Below, piece after piece: positions 33,261-41,505 of a stretch of 64,000 nt of DNA. The stretch lies in NCBI GenBank assembly GCA_964520495.1, contig CAZFMZ010000001.1, positions 248,001 to 312,000 of the forward strand, given 5' to 3'. Made by a program: the position numbers and the translations under genes. Each line of letters starts with the position of its first letter. Positions within the stretch are counted from its first letter, which is position 1. This stretch comes from UBA1020 sp964520495. Lineage in GTDB: Bacteria; Patescibacteriota; Saccharimonadia; Saccharimonadales; Saccharimonadaceae. Under the pieces are notes generated by a model. That model made no database searches and was not told the DNA's origin. It was given only the letters and a program-made list of their open reading frames with translations.

Positions 33261-33284
33261 AAAAAATCCGACCTGCCGGCCGGA
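33261..33284 (-). promoter_or_regulatory. Intrinsic terminator in the nusA leader (attenuator candidate)
   Basis: Stem TCCGGCC/GGTCGGA (7 bp, one G-U) around GGCA, followed by six U. It forms within about 30 nt of the transcription start and 20 nt upstream of the nusA start codon, so it lies inside the nusA transcription unit. A feedback role is inferred. Confidence 0.65.
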
Positions 33285-33297
33285 ATGTACTACCCGT

Positions 33298-33326
33298 ATT
33301 ATAGCAGCCTGACGCGAAACCTGCAA
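33298..33326 (-). promoter_or_regulatory. nusA promoter
   Basis: TTGCAG (33321-33326), 17 bp, TATAAT (33298-33303). Predicted start near 33291. Confidence 0.85.
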
Positions 33327-33398
33327 GTCTGTGACATTGTTCACAGCCTCTTTCACGCTCCTGCGTTACCATACGAACACTACTAACCAGGAGTATTG

Positions 33399-33881
33399 AT
33401 GTTAGCAATCCAAGACCGACCGTTGTATCAGAACAGGCTCCTCCTCGGCGCGATGGCCGTGCTCATAGGCTTCGTGCTGACGTTCGCGCTCATCCGAGCG
33501 TTCGCACCCGAGGACCAGCAAGCAGCCCGCACCAGGGACGCTGAAACTTCCCGTGATACACGAGGGGCCACTGCGACCGATGAAGAAAAAGACTCCGACG
33601 ATAAAAAGACGTCTGGAACGTCCACGGCCGATAAGCCTAGTGGCACCGATGGTGGCCAATCAGCACCGGCTCCTACCGGCACCGGCGGGACGAGCTGGAG
33701 CGGCGTACCGAGCTATACGCAGCCATCGAGCGGCGGGACGGCTGCCGAATCTCCATCTACTTCACTAAACAAAGAAACCTCCAGCGAACCGAAGCCCTCT
33801 AGCAATGAATCGGATGATGATTGTGATTTAATCGATGTTGTTGAGTCGACTTTGACAGAGCTTGACCCCTGTCTGAACTAG
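33399..33881 (+). CDS. Membrane-anchored low-complexity protein
   Basis: 160 aa. Short N-terminal cytoplasmic part, one membrane helix (about 15-36, LLLGAMAVLIGFVLTFALI), then an exported region rich in Ser, Thr, Gly, Pro, Asp and Lys, ending with a short acidic segment with two Cys (CDLIDVVESTLTELDPC) that could form a disulfide. AGGAG lies 5 nt before the ATG; a TTG directly before is an alternative. Function unknown; perhaps a surface stalk. Its stop interlocks with the opposite nuclease gene (CTAG). Confidence 0.75.
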   Translation: MLAIQDRPLYQNRLLLGAMAVLIGFVLTFALIRAFAPEDQQAARTRDAETSRDTRGATATDEEKDSDDKKTSGTSTADKPSGTDGGQSAPAPTGTGGTSWSGVPSYTQPSSGGTAAESPSTSLNKETSSEPKPSSNESDDDCDLIDVVESTLTELDPCLN

Positions 33882-34543
33882 CACCGCGCCAACACGCGCC
33901 TGATGGCATCCCGCTCGGCCGGTGTTACCCATAAGGCATACTTCTGTTTCACTCGCACCTGTCGGTCGACGTACTGACAACGGAATGGTCTGTTCGGTGG
34001 TAACCACGTGGCCGCATCACCGTCCGCTTTCTGCTGGTTCGCGGCACCATCCACCGCCAGCAGGTTCAACGGATCATTGCCGAAGAGTACCCGCCTTTCA
34101 TATGGCAGCCCCTGCGCTCCGGTCTGCCAAGCGTTCGAAAGCGCCACGACATGATCGATCTGCACCGCCTCGCTGGTGGTCGCACCGCGCAGGAAGGCAA
34201 TGGTCTTGCCGGTGTACGGGTCTGCTAAGCTGCCTGAGATTACCCTGCACTCAGTATCGATCCGAACAACAGTCAGATCCCGGGCCAGTACCCGATTGCG
34301 TGTATCACACCCGAGAGATGAATCCCATCCATTACCGAATTGCGCCCTTTCGTAACCGGTCTTTGGCGCTCTACCTTTTACAGGTAGCTCGGCGAGGAGC
34401 GCAGCTGTCGATCGGCCATCATTGGTTGATGGTTCGGTGAGCATGAAGGAAGGTGCGTCAAAGTGTCCATTGGCAAACGGCACCGCTACCATAAGCAGCA
34501 GTACGATGAGGGTTACGAGGCGACGAAGACGGTAACGCTTCAT
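33878..34543 (-). CDS. Secreted HNH-type nuclease (DUF1524/GmrSD C-terminal-like)
   Basis: 221 aa. Signal peptide or N-terminal anchor (MKRYRLRRLVTLIVLLLMVA), then a domain like the exported HNH nucleases common in Actinobacteria. It has DPYTGKTIAF, the metal-site motif IDHVVALSNAW, the Asn-containing NDPLNLLAVDG, and ANQQKADGDAATWLPP. Two cysteine pairs may form disulfides. It probably degrades external DNA for nucleotide salvage, a useful trait for a cell without nucleotide synthesis (inference). Start ATG 34543: a TATACT box lies 7 nt upstream; the GTG at 34609 lies inside the divergent gene. Confidence 0.88.
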   Translation of the reverse strand: MKRYRLRRLVTLIVLLLMVAVPFANGHFDAPSFMLTEPSTNDGRSTAALLAELPVKGRAPKTGYERAQFGNGWDSSLGCDTRNRVLARDLTVVRIDTECRVISGSLADPYTGKTIAFLRGATTSEAVQIDHVVALSNAWQTGAQGLPYERRVLFGNDPLNLLAVDGAANQQKADGDAATWLPPNRPFRCQYVDRQVRVKQKYALWVTPAERDAIRRVLARC

Positions 34544-34550
34544 GAGTCGT

Positions 34551-34558
34551 AGTATACT
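34551..34558. promoter_or_regulatory. Palindromic -10 shared by two divergent genes
   Basis: AGTATACT reads TATACT on both strands. On plus it ends 6 nt before the aminopeptidase ATG; on minus, 7 nt before the nuclease ATG. The two start codons are only 21 nt apart. The -35 boxes are weak. Confidence 0.65.
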
Positions 34559-34564
34559 AAAGGG

Positions 34565-37069
34565 ATGGATTCCGTACGACGACTTACTCAAACCTTTAGC
34601 CCAGAACACTATTCACTTTCCCTCGATATCGATCGGCCGGGTCGCACGTTTAGCGGCATCGTGAGCATCAATGGCCGCTCCTCATCAAACACGATTTCGC
34701 TCCACGCTAAGGAGCTAACCATCGATTCCGTCGTGGTCGACGGCCAAACAGCGGACTTCACCTCTAGCACGAACGATGAACTCGATATCTCTTCTGCGTC
34801 ATTGGCTGCGGGCCCGCACATGGTCGTGGTCGAGTTTCATGGTCGAATCACCGATCAGATGCACGGTATGTACCCTTGTTTCTTTGAGCATGAAGGCCAG
34901 AGAAAAGAGCTTATCGCTACCCAGTTCGAAAGTCATCATGCTCGCGAAGTATTTCCATGCGTCGATGAGCCGGAGGCCAAGGCTACGTTCGATGTCACAC
35001 TGACGACCGAAACGGGCGTCACCGTACTTGGCAACATGCCCGTCACGAGACAGTCAGAGACCGAAGACCGGCTCGTCACTACATTCGAACGGACGCCCCG
35101 TATGAGTAGCTACTTGCTCGCGTGGGTTTACGGTGAACTGCATAGCGTCAGCGGCACTACTCAGAGCGGTGTTGAAGTCAACATCTGGGCGACACCTACC
35201 CAGCCCGCCAGTAGTCTTCAGTTTGCCCTCGACATCGCCACCCGCACCATCGACTTCTTCGACGAGTACTTCGGCGTACCCTACCCATTGCCGAAGTCCG
35301 ACCATGTCGCGTTGCCAGACTTCTCAAGTGGAGCCATGGAAAACTGGGGACTTATCACCTATCGTGAGGTCGCCCTGCTCGCACAGCCAGGTGAGGTGAG
35401 CGTTTCAAGCAAGCATCACATCGCGACCGTGATCGCGCATGAATTAAGCCATCAATGGTTCGGCAATCTGGTGACGATGCGATGGTGGAATAACCTATGG
35501 CTGAACGAGAGTTTTGCTAACTTGATGGAATATGTCGCACTTGATGCCCTTGAGCCCAGCTGGAACATTTGGTTCGACTTTGCCAGTTACGAGTCGGTCA
35601 TGGCCCTTCGACGAGATGCCATTGACGGCGTACAGCCGGTTCAAGTCGATGTTTCGCACCCCGATGAAATCAGCACCTTGTTCGACCCCGCCATCGTCTA
35701 TGCAAAAGGTGCTCGGCTGCTGCGAATGTTGGAACGACATATCGGCTCAGATGCCTTCAGAGCCGGTCTGCGTGACTACTTCAAGACGCACGCCTATCAG
35801 AACACTGAGGAAACCGATCTTTGGTCGGCTCTGTCAGCAGCGAGTGGTGAGGACATCGAGGCGTTCATGACCCCCTGGATCTCTCAGCCGGGATATCCGG
35901 TAGTAACGGTGTATTCCGATAAGATCCAGCAGGAGCGGTTCTTCGTCGGTCCGCATACCGCTCGCGATGACCTGTGGCCCATCCCTCTTGGGAGCGAGGA
36001 TAGTCGTCTTCCTCGACTATTCGAGACGGCGAGCCAGGTCATAGCCATCCCGTCGGACATACACCTCAACCCGGACGATAGCGCCCACTTCATCACCCGC
36101 TACTATCCAGAAGCACTCTCGGCTATCACGGAACGGATCGCCAATGGTTCGTTGAGCCCCATCGGCCGTCTGCAATTGCTGAACGAACAGGCGCTACTCG
36201 CCCGGGGCGGCCTTCTCGGCAGCGCCGAGTTGGTGCCACTACTGCGACGTTACGAGGAGGAATCTGCCGAAAGCGTATGGGAGCTGATTGCCGCTACCTT
36301 AGGTGAATTAAAGAAATTCGTTGAAAATGACGAACCAAGCGAGAACGCCCTGAAGCGCCTGAGCCACGAGCTCGCCCGCTCGCAATACGAACGCCTAGGG
36401 TGGGATGCGACGGAAGGGGAACACGAGTCTGACACCAAATTGCGAGCCACCATCATCGGCTTAATGCTCTATGCCGAAGATAAAACCGTCTTGGCTGAAG
36501 CTTCACGACGCTATGAGGCCGGTATCGACACGCTCGATCCGGAGCTACGCGGGCTGGTATTCAGCGCGGTGGTACGTCATTCGACCGACGACGCGGCGTT
36601 CGAACAACTGACAGAGCGATATCGCACTACCGCTTCAGCTGAGTTGCAACAGGACATTTGCGCCGGTCTTACCTCTACTCGGCAGCCTCGCCAGATCACC
36701 CGCCTACATGCCATGATGAAGGACCCCGCTATCATCCGGAGTCAGGACGTCGCCCGCTGGTTCGTGTACCTAGTGCGAAGCCGCTACGGACGTGAGCTCA
36801 CCTGGCGATGGCTGCGCGACAATTGGCAATGGATTGAGCGGACGTTCGGTGGTGACAAAAGCTTCGATGATTATCCGCGCTATGCCGCTTCCGGCTTGAT
36901 GACACGACAACAGCTTGAAGAGTATCGTGAATTTTTTGCACCGCTCCGATCTGTCGTGGCGCTACGCCGCGTCATCGACATGGGCCTGCTGGAAATCGAA
37001 GGACGGGCCGAACTGATCGAGCGGGAACACGCTGCGGTTCGGAGCGCTCTACTCCAACACGAAAAATGA
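34565..37069 (+). CDS. pepN: M1 family aminopeptidase (aminopeptidase N)
   Basis: 834 aa zinc aminopeptidase. The exopeptidase motif reads GAMENWG; the zinc site HELSHQWFGN with the third ligand in NESFAN. It has an N-terminal beta domain (1-195), a catalytic domain, and a C-terminal helical domain (about 500-834). No signal peptide, so cytoplasmic: it trims peptides, perhaps imported from a host. ATG 34565 follows a TATACT box by 6 nt (leaderless). The 3' end overlaps the opposite rnhB-yraN gene by 21 nt. Confidence 0.95.
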   Translation: MDSVRRLTQTFSPEHYSLSLDIDRPGRTFSGIVSINGRSSSNTISLHAKELTIDSVVVDGQTADFTSSTNDELDISSASLAAGPHMVVVEFHGRITDQMHGMYPCFFEHEGQRKELIATQFESHHAREVFPCVDEPEAKATFDVTLTTETGVTVLGNMPVTRQSETEDRLVTTFERTPRMSSYLLAWVYGELHSVSGTTQSGVEVNIWATPTQPASSLQFALDIATRTIDFFDEYFGVPYPLPKSDHVALPDFSSGAMENWGLITYREVALLAQPGEVSVSSKHHIATVIAHELSHQWFGNLVTMRWWNNLWLNESFANLMEYVALDALEPSWNIWFDFASYESVMALRRDAIDGVQPVQVDVSHPDEISTLFDPAIVYAKGARLLRMLERHIGSDAFRAGLRDYFKTHAYQNTEETDLWSALSAASGEDIEAFMTPWISQPGYPVVTVYSDKIQQERFFVGPHTARDDLWPIPLGSEDSRLPRLFETASQVIAIPSDIHLNPDDSAHFITRYYPEALSAITERIANGSLSPIGRLQLLNEQALLARGGLLGSAELVPLLRRYEEESAESVWELIAATLGELKKFVENDEPSENALKRLSHELARSQYERLGWDATEGEHESDTKLRATIIGLMLYAEDKTVLAEASRRYEAGIDTLDPELRGLVFSAVVRHSTDDAAFEQLTERYRTTASAELQQDICAGLTSTRQPRQITRLHAMMKDPAIIRSQDVARWFVYLVRSRYGRELTWRWLRDNWQWIERTFGGDKSFDDYPRYAASGLMTRQQLEEYREFFAPLRSVVALRRVIDMGLLEIEGRAELIEREHAAVRSALLQHEK

Positions 37070-37990
37070 TTCGAGTTGTGGCGGCCTGCCGAAAGTCGTG
37101 GCGACCGCGAGACGCATATCGCCCGCGTTATCATGTCGCTGCGCGTAAAGGGTAGCGGCAAAGCGCATCTGCGAGAGTTTCCGCGGCGTAATTGCCGCAA
37201 TTCCTCCGCCCTGCGCCGCGTTCGTGCGGTGTTTCACCTCAACGCAGTAGGTTACCCCGTCACGGCGAGTAACGATATCCACCTCGCAACGAGCAGTACT
37301 CCAATTACGAGAAACGATCGTGTGCCCTTCACGTTCCAAATATGCTGCGACAGTCGCTTCTGCCGCATTCCCCAGTGCCTTAGTAGTGACCGCTTGCAGG
37401 GCTGAGTCCGCCGGCTGAGAAGTTCGTCCGACCAGTTCGGCGATAGGCGCAAAGCTTCGTCGATGAAGTGGCGTCACGCCATACGTTTCCAAGGCCGCCC
37501 GATGAGCTGCCGTCCCATACCCGACATGTGTGCCGAAGCCATAGCCCGGGTATCGTATCTCCTGTTCAGCCATCCAGGCGTCACGGGCCACTTTGGCGAT
37601 AATCGCAGCGGCCGACACACTACCGATGAGCAAATCAGCCTTCTTCATGGTCGTGACATACGGACCTTTCCTTGTATCTTTCAATAAGTTGACCGTGCCG
37701 TCGATAATAATTTCATGATAGGGTACCGTCAGCTGCTCAATCGCTCGCCGGCAGGCAAGCTCCAGGCTCTTTGATAGACCCTGAGCATCAATTTCCTCGG
37801 CATGGACCCAGCCTAGGCCATAGCTCGCGGCCTTACTGCGTATTTCTTCATCAAGTATACGCCGCCGTGCGGCACTCAATTTCTTGCTATCGGTCAGCCC
37901 TTCTATAACGACGTCCCCTAATACGACCGCCCCGACTACCAAAGGCCCCGCCCATGGCCCTCTACCTACTTCATCAACCCCGGCTATCAT
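37049..37990 (-). CDS. rnhB: RNase HII fused to a YraN/UPF0102 endonuclease-like domain
   Basis: 313 aa, two domains. Residues 1-188 are RNase HII, removing RNA from RNA-DNA hybrids. Acidic catalytic residues lie in GVDEVGRGPWAG (Asp6, Glu7), IIIDGTV (Asp97) and KKADLLIGS (Asp119). After a short linker (190-204), residues 205-313 match YraN/UPF0102, a restriction-endonuclease-like fold: GNAAEATVAAYLEREG, CEVDIVTRRDG and CVEVKHR. In many bacteria the two are adjacent genes; here they are one frame. Start ATG 37990; no Shine-Dalgarno site. Confidence 0.93.
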   Translation of the reverse strand: MIAGVDEVGRGPWAGPLVVGAVVLGDVVIEGLTDSKKLSAARRRILDEEIRSKAASYGLGWVHAEEIDAQGLSKSLELACRRAIEQLTVPYHEIIIDGTVNLLKDTRKGPYVTTMKKADLLIGSVSAAAIIAKVARDAWMAEQEIRYPGYGFGTHVGYGTAAHRAALETYGVTPLHRRSFAPIAELVGRTSQPADSALQAVTTKALGNAAEATVAAYLEREGHTIVSRNWSTARCEVDIVTRRDGVTYCVEVKHRTNAAQGGGIAAITPRKLSQMRFAATLYAQRHDNAGDMRLAVATTFGRPPQLESFFVLE

Positions 37991-38016
37991 CTGCTATCAA
38001 GTGTACGCCAAAACGA

Positions 38017-38042
38017 ATGCCCCCGCCACAAGGCGGGGGCAT
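38017..38042 (-). terminator. rplS terminator
   Basis: 11-bp perfect stem ATGCCCCCGCC/GGCGGGGGCAT with a 4-nt loop, then TCGTTTTGG on the minus strand. It resembles the rpoC terminator in stem sequence. Confidence 0.85.
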
Positions 38043-38065
38043 GACCACTCTATCGTGCTCAGAAG

Positions 38066-38590
38066 CTATTTGTTCTCGTCGTGGCGAGCTGCTACTTCGG
38101 CAGCTTTCTTCTCAAGCTCAGCCTCTTCGGCGGCCTTCTCGGCAGCTTTGGCTTCGGCGGCCTTGGCAGCCTCTTCTTTCAGACGCTTAGCCTCCTCCTC
38201 GGCATGCGGATCACGCACATCGTTGACAGCTTCACGGTCGAAGTTGACAGCTGTCAGGCGTGCACTCTTACCGGAGCGCTTGCGCAGGAAGCTCAGGTAG
38301 TTTCGGCGAACCTTAGCGCGGCGGACGATTTCGACTTTCTCTACTAGTGGGCTATGCAGTAAAAAGCTTTTTTCGACGCCTACGCCACTGGCTACCTTGC
38401 GGACAGTAATGCGGCTCGTATGCTGGCTCTTGTTGTCGGTACGGATGACTACGCCTTCAAAGACCTGGATACGTTCCTTGTTACCTTCCTTAATCTTCTG
38501 GTGCACGCGCACGGTGTCACCGCTGCGGGCGTCAACGACGGCTGGCTTTTTCTGGGCGTCATTGACTTTCTGAATCAGTGCAAAACTCAT
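38066..38590 (-). CDS. rplS: Large ribosomal subunit protein bL19 with C-terminal extension
   Basis: 174 aa; typical bL19 is about 115. Residues 1-115 hold the normal fold (GDTVRVHQKIKEGNKERIQVFEG, SFLLHSPLVEKVEIVRR, VRRNYLSFLRKRSGKSARL). The remaining ~60 residues form a charged Ala/Glu/Lys coiled-coil tail (RLKEEAAKAAEAKAAEKA and onward). The ribosome site is weak (GAGAGAA). A TATAGT -10 lies about 45 nt upstream. Monocistronic; a strong terminator follows. Confidence 0.96.
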   Translation of the reverse strand: MSFALIQKVNDAQKKPAVVDARSGDTVRVHQKIKEGNKERIQVFEGVVIRTDNKSQHTSRITVRKVASGVGVEKSFLLHSPLVEKVEIVRRAKVRRNYLSFLRKRSGKSARLTAVNFDREAVNDVRDPHAEEEAKRLKEEAAKAAEAKAAEKAAEEAELEKKAAEVAARHDENK

Positions 38591-38662
38591 TGTTCTCTCG
38601 CTTTATGGTTACTAATGCAATCAGATATCAACTATAGCATAGTCTGAAGAGTTTTTAAAGGG

Positions 38663-38668
38663 TATACT
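38663..38668 (+). promoter_or_regulatory. -10 box of the malic enzyme gene, leaderless type
   Basis: TATACT, 7 nt before the ATG. No good -35 box. Confidence 0.5.
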
Positions 38669-38675
38669 AAGGGGT

Positions 38676-39812
38676 ATGGATTATGACAAACTCGCTCTCG
38701 ACCTTCATGCCCGTCATGGAGGAAAGATTACTACCGCACTGCGCGACGCCGATACACTCGACAAGACGAAGCTCAGCGCGTACTACACACCGGGAGTCGC
38801 GGCCGTCTCCAAGGCCATCGCCGACGACCCATCAAAGCTCCCGGAATACACCTGGACGAATAATCTCGTGGCCGTCGTCTCAGACGGTTCGGCTGTGTTA
38901 GGGCTCGGCAATATCGGACCGCGCGGCTCGATGCCCGTGATGGAAGGAAAAGCCTTATTGTTCAAGCATTTCGCCGATATCGACAGCGTACCTATAACCC
39001 TCGACGTCCACACGCCCGATGAGATCGTAGCCACCGTCAAGGCCATCTCATCCAGCTTCGGTGCTATCAATCTTGAAGATATCGCCGCTCCACAGTGTTT
39101 CGAGATTGAAGATCGCCTCAAGGAAGAGCTGTCCATTCCTGTCTTCCATGATGACCAGCACGGTACGGCCGTCGTCGTGCTGGCCGGACTGATCAATGCC
39201 GCCAAGCTGACGGGTCGTACGCTCAACGAAACACGATTCGTCGTGGTCGGAGCCGGCGCCGCCGGTACCGCCATCATCAAGTTGCTTAATCTCTATGGTG
39301 TCGGTTCGATCCTGGCGGTCGATAGCAAAGGCATCGTCTCGAAATCTCGCAGCGATCTGAATGATCAGAAGAAAATGTTGCTCGATTACGTCGATGGTTC
39401 GGTTGATGGAAACCTGGCGGATGCACTAAACGGCGCGGATGCGTTCATTGGCGTATCACAGCCAGGGCTCCTGTCGGCCGAGTTAATTGCTGGCATGGCG
39501 GACGATCCTATCATCTTCGCCCTGGCTAACCCGACACCGGAAATCCTGCCGCACGAGGCTAAGGCGGCAGGAGCGGCCGTCATCGCGACAGGACGTTCTG
39601 ATTTTCCGAACCAGGTTAATAACGCCATCGCCTTTCCTGGCATATTCAGGGGGGCATTAGATAATAAGGTCCGTACTATCACCGATGAGCATAAGATTGC
39701 AGCGGCAGAGACGATCGCCGCGTTGGTAGAGTCACCCAGCGCTGATGAAATCATCCCTAGTGTGTTCGACGAGCGGCTCGTGCCTCAAATCGCCGCCCGC
39801 ATCACGCCGTAG
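38676..39812 (+). CDS. NAD(P)-dependent malic enzyme
   Basis: 378 aa, short bacterial malic enzyme. It decarboxylates malate to pyruvate. N-terminal catalytic half with YYTPGVAAVSKAI, LGLGNIGPRGSMPVMEGKA, INLEDIAAPQCFEIE and VFHDDQHGTAVVVLAG; NAD-binding half with VVVGAGAAGTAI. No phosphotransacetylase domain. It could make pyruvate or NAD(P)H in a reduced metabolism. ATG 38676 follows TATACT by 7 nt. Stands alone, convergent with pilB. Confidence 0.94.
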   Translation: MDYDKLALDLHARHGGKITTALRDADTLDKTKLSAYYTPGVAAVSKAIADDPSKLPEYTWTNNLVAVVSDGSAVLGLGNIGPRGSMPVMEGKALLFKHFADIDSVPITLDVHTPDEIVATVKAISSSFGAINLEDIAAPQCFEIEDRLKEELSIPVFHDDQHGTAVVVLAGLINAAKLTGRTLNETRFVVVGAGAAGTAIIKLLNLYGVGSILAVDSKGIVSKSRSDLNDQKKMLLDYVDGSVDGNLADALNGADAFIGVSQPGLLSAELIAGMADDPIIFALANPTPEILPHEAKAAGAAVIATGRSDFPNQVNNAIAFPGIFRGALDNKVRTITDEHKIAAAETIAALVESPSADEIIPSVFDERLVPQIAARITP

Positions 39813-39827
39813 CCGGTATGTGTTCGC

Positions 39828-41450
39828 TTAGATAACGCGGTTTATTTCGTCGAGGGTGGTTTCACCACGCAAAGCTGCCAACACCCCTACCTGGAGCAAC
39901 GTGGCCATACCGGCTTTCTTGGCCGTCGCTTCGATCAATTCGGTATGAAACTCCGATTCGTCACCTCGTAGAAACCTCTGGATGTCTTCATTAACGATTA
40001 GCTGCTCCATGATGACCACCCGTCCTTTGTAACCGAACGGTGCGGCTTCCGTTGGTACCGGTCGCCAAAGAGTGAAATTCTCGAGATCAGGCTTTTCGAT
40101 TGATTCCGGCAAATCCTGCAGCACCTCACGGACCCACTTCTTCGTCACTTCGTCCGGTTCATATGCTTCTTTGGTTTCGTCGTGGAGCCGACGGACCAAG
40201 CGCTGCGCAATGACCAGCCGGATAGCGCTGGAGAAAATCGGGTTCTGCCCGATGAGATCGATCATACGACTAAAGGCGGCTGAAGTAGAATTCGCATGGA
40301 AACTTGAGAGCACCAGGTGACCGGTGATAGAAGCCTGGATGGCCGTGCGGGCCGTGTCTTGGTCACGAATCTCACCGACCATCACGACGTCGGGATCAAG
40401 CCTCAGGACGCTTCTGAGAGCATCGGCAAAGCTCTGGCCGTCGGTGGTGTTGATGGGAATCTGTGAGATGCCGCCAATGCCATATTCGATCGGATCTTCC
40501 AGCGTCAGAATCTTACGGTCAGAGCTGTTGAGCGCGTTTATCATGCTGTAGAGCGTGGTTGACTTACCGCTTCCGGTCGGTCCTACCATCAATACCATGC
40601 CGCGCGGATGACTGATGACCTCGTCGATTTCGGCGCGTTGTCTTGGAGGGATATTTAACCGGTCAAGTTGCAACAATGATTCATCGAAATTGAACAGACG
40701 AAGCACCGCGTCCTGACCGTACATGGTCGGCACGGTCTCGACGCGAAGATTCAACAGGTGCGTGCCCTGGTCGGTCGTGATTTCTTTCTGCATATGACCG
40801 GATTGCGGGCCATCGGCGGCGGCTGAGATGTTTGCTCGCGAACTAAGTGCTCCCATGATGACGCGGTAGCGATCCTTGTCCAATTCGGCGACGGGATGGA
40901 GCGCACCATCAACCCTCATACGTACCCGTATGACCGTCCGCTGATTCTCGATATGGATATCGCTGGCTCCTAATTTGTCAGCCTGGTCAATCAGGTAATC
41001 GAAGACCTGATCGGTACCGACCGAGTTAAGGGTCTTTGACACCTGTGTCAGCGTGTCGCTGTCACCTTCACGCGCAATCTCAATGTCATCATAAATGACT
41101 TCCTTGGGTGGATCGTAGCGGTTCATCAGTGCCTTGAAGCCACTGTTGCTAATCATGACGAATTGAATGGAATCACCCCTGTCGTTGTACTCACGTTCTA
41201 TCGTCTTGACGAGTGACTGTGGGGTCTGCGTCGTGATACCGAAGATGTAGGGCGTATCCTCGCTTTGGTGCTTTAGCGGTACCATGCGGCCTTTGTACAT
41301 AGCGTCGTTCTCAAGCACTTCGTCTACGAGGGGCATGTCCCGTTCGAACGGTCGCGTGTCGAGATATTGAACCCCCAGTATTGCAGCACGCTGACGCGTC
41401 GCGTTCTCGTCGTTCTCGCGCCGCTCGGCCTGAATCTTATCTTCGTCCAT
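39828..41450 (-). CDS. pilB: Type IV pilus assembly ATPase (PilB/GspE), zinc motif lost
   Basis: 540 aa secretion ATPase that powers pilus extension. It has an N-terminal MshEN-like region, Walker A GPTGSGKSTTLYSM, an Asp box LTLEDPIEYG, Walker B DPDVVMVGEIRD and the His box TGHLVLSSFHAN. The C-terminal tetracysteine zinc motif of the family is absent: the segments read RRLHDETKEAYEPDE and RPVPTEAAPFGYKGR. With prepilin genes in the same window it supports a type IV pilus. TATAGT lies 8 nt before the ATG. Confidence 0.94.
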   Translation of the reverse strand: MDEDKIQAERRENDENATRQRAAILGVQYLDTRPFERDMPLVDEVLENDAMYKGRMVPLKHQSEDTPYIFGITTQTPQSLVKTIEREYNDRGDSIQFVMISNSGFKALMNRYDPPKEVIYDDIEIAREGDSDTLTQVSKTLNSVGTDQVFDYLIDQADKLGASDIHIENQRTVIRVRMRVDGALHPVAELDKDRYRVIMGALSSRANISAAADGPQSGHMQKEITTDQGTHLLNLRVETVPTMYGQDAVLRLFNFDESLLQLDRLNIPPRQRAEIDEVISHPRGMVLMVGPTGSGKSTTLYSMINALNSSDRKILTLEDPIEYGIGGISQIPINTTDGQSFADALRSVLRLDPDVVMVGEIRDQDTARTAIQASITGHLVLSSFHANSTSAAFSRMIDLIGQNPIFSSAIRLVIAQRLVRRLHDETKEAYEPDEVTKKWVREVLQDLPESIEKPDLENFTLWRPVPTEAAPFGYKGRVVIMEQLIVNEDIQRFLRGDESEFHTELIEATAKKAGMATLLQVGVLAALRGETTLDEINRVI

Positions 41451-41492
41451 TGCCCTATACTATAGCAAAATGCTTACGGTTCAGGTAGGTGC

Positions 41493-41498
41493 TACAAT
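41493..41498 (+). promoter_or_regulatory. -10 box of the TrmH-type gene, leaderless type
   Basis: TACAAT, 7 nt before ATG 41506. The divergent pilB -10 (minus, ACTATA on plus at 41459-41464) is 28 bp away. Confidence 0.5.
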
Positions 41499-41505
41499 AC
41501 CTACC

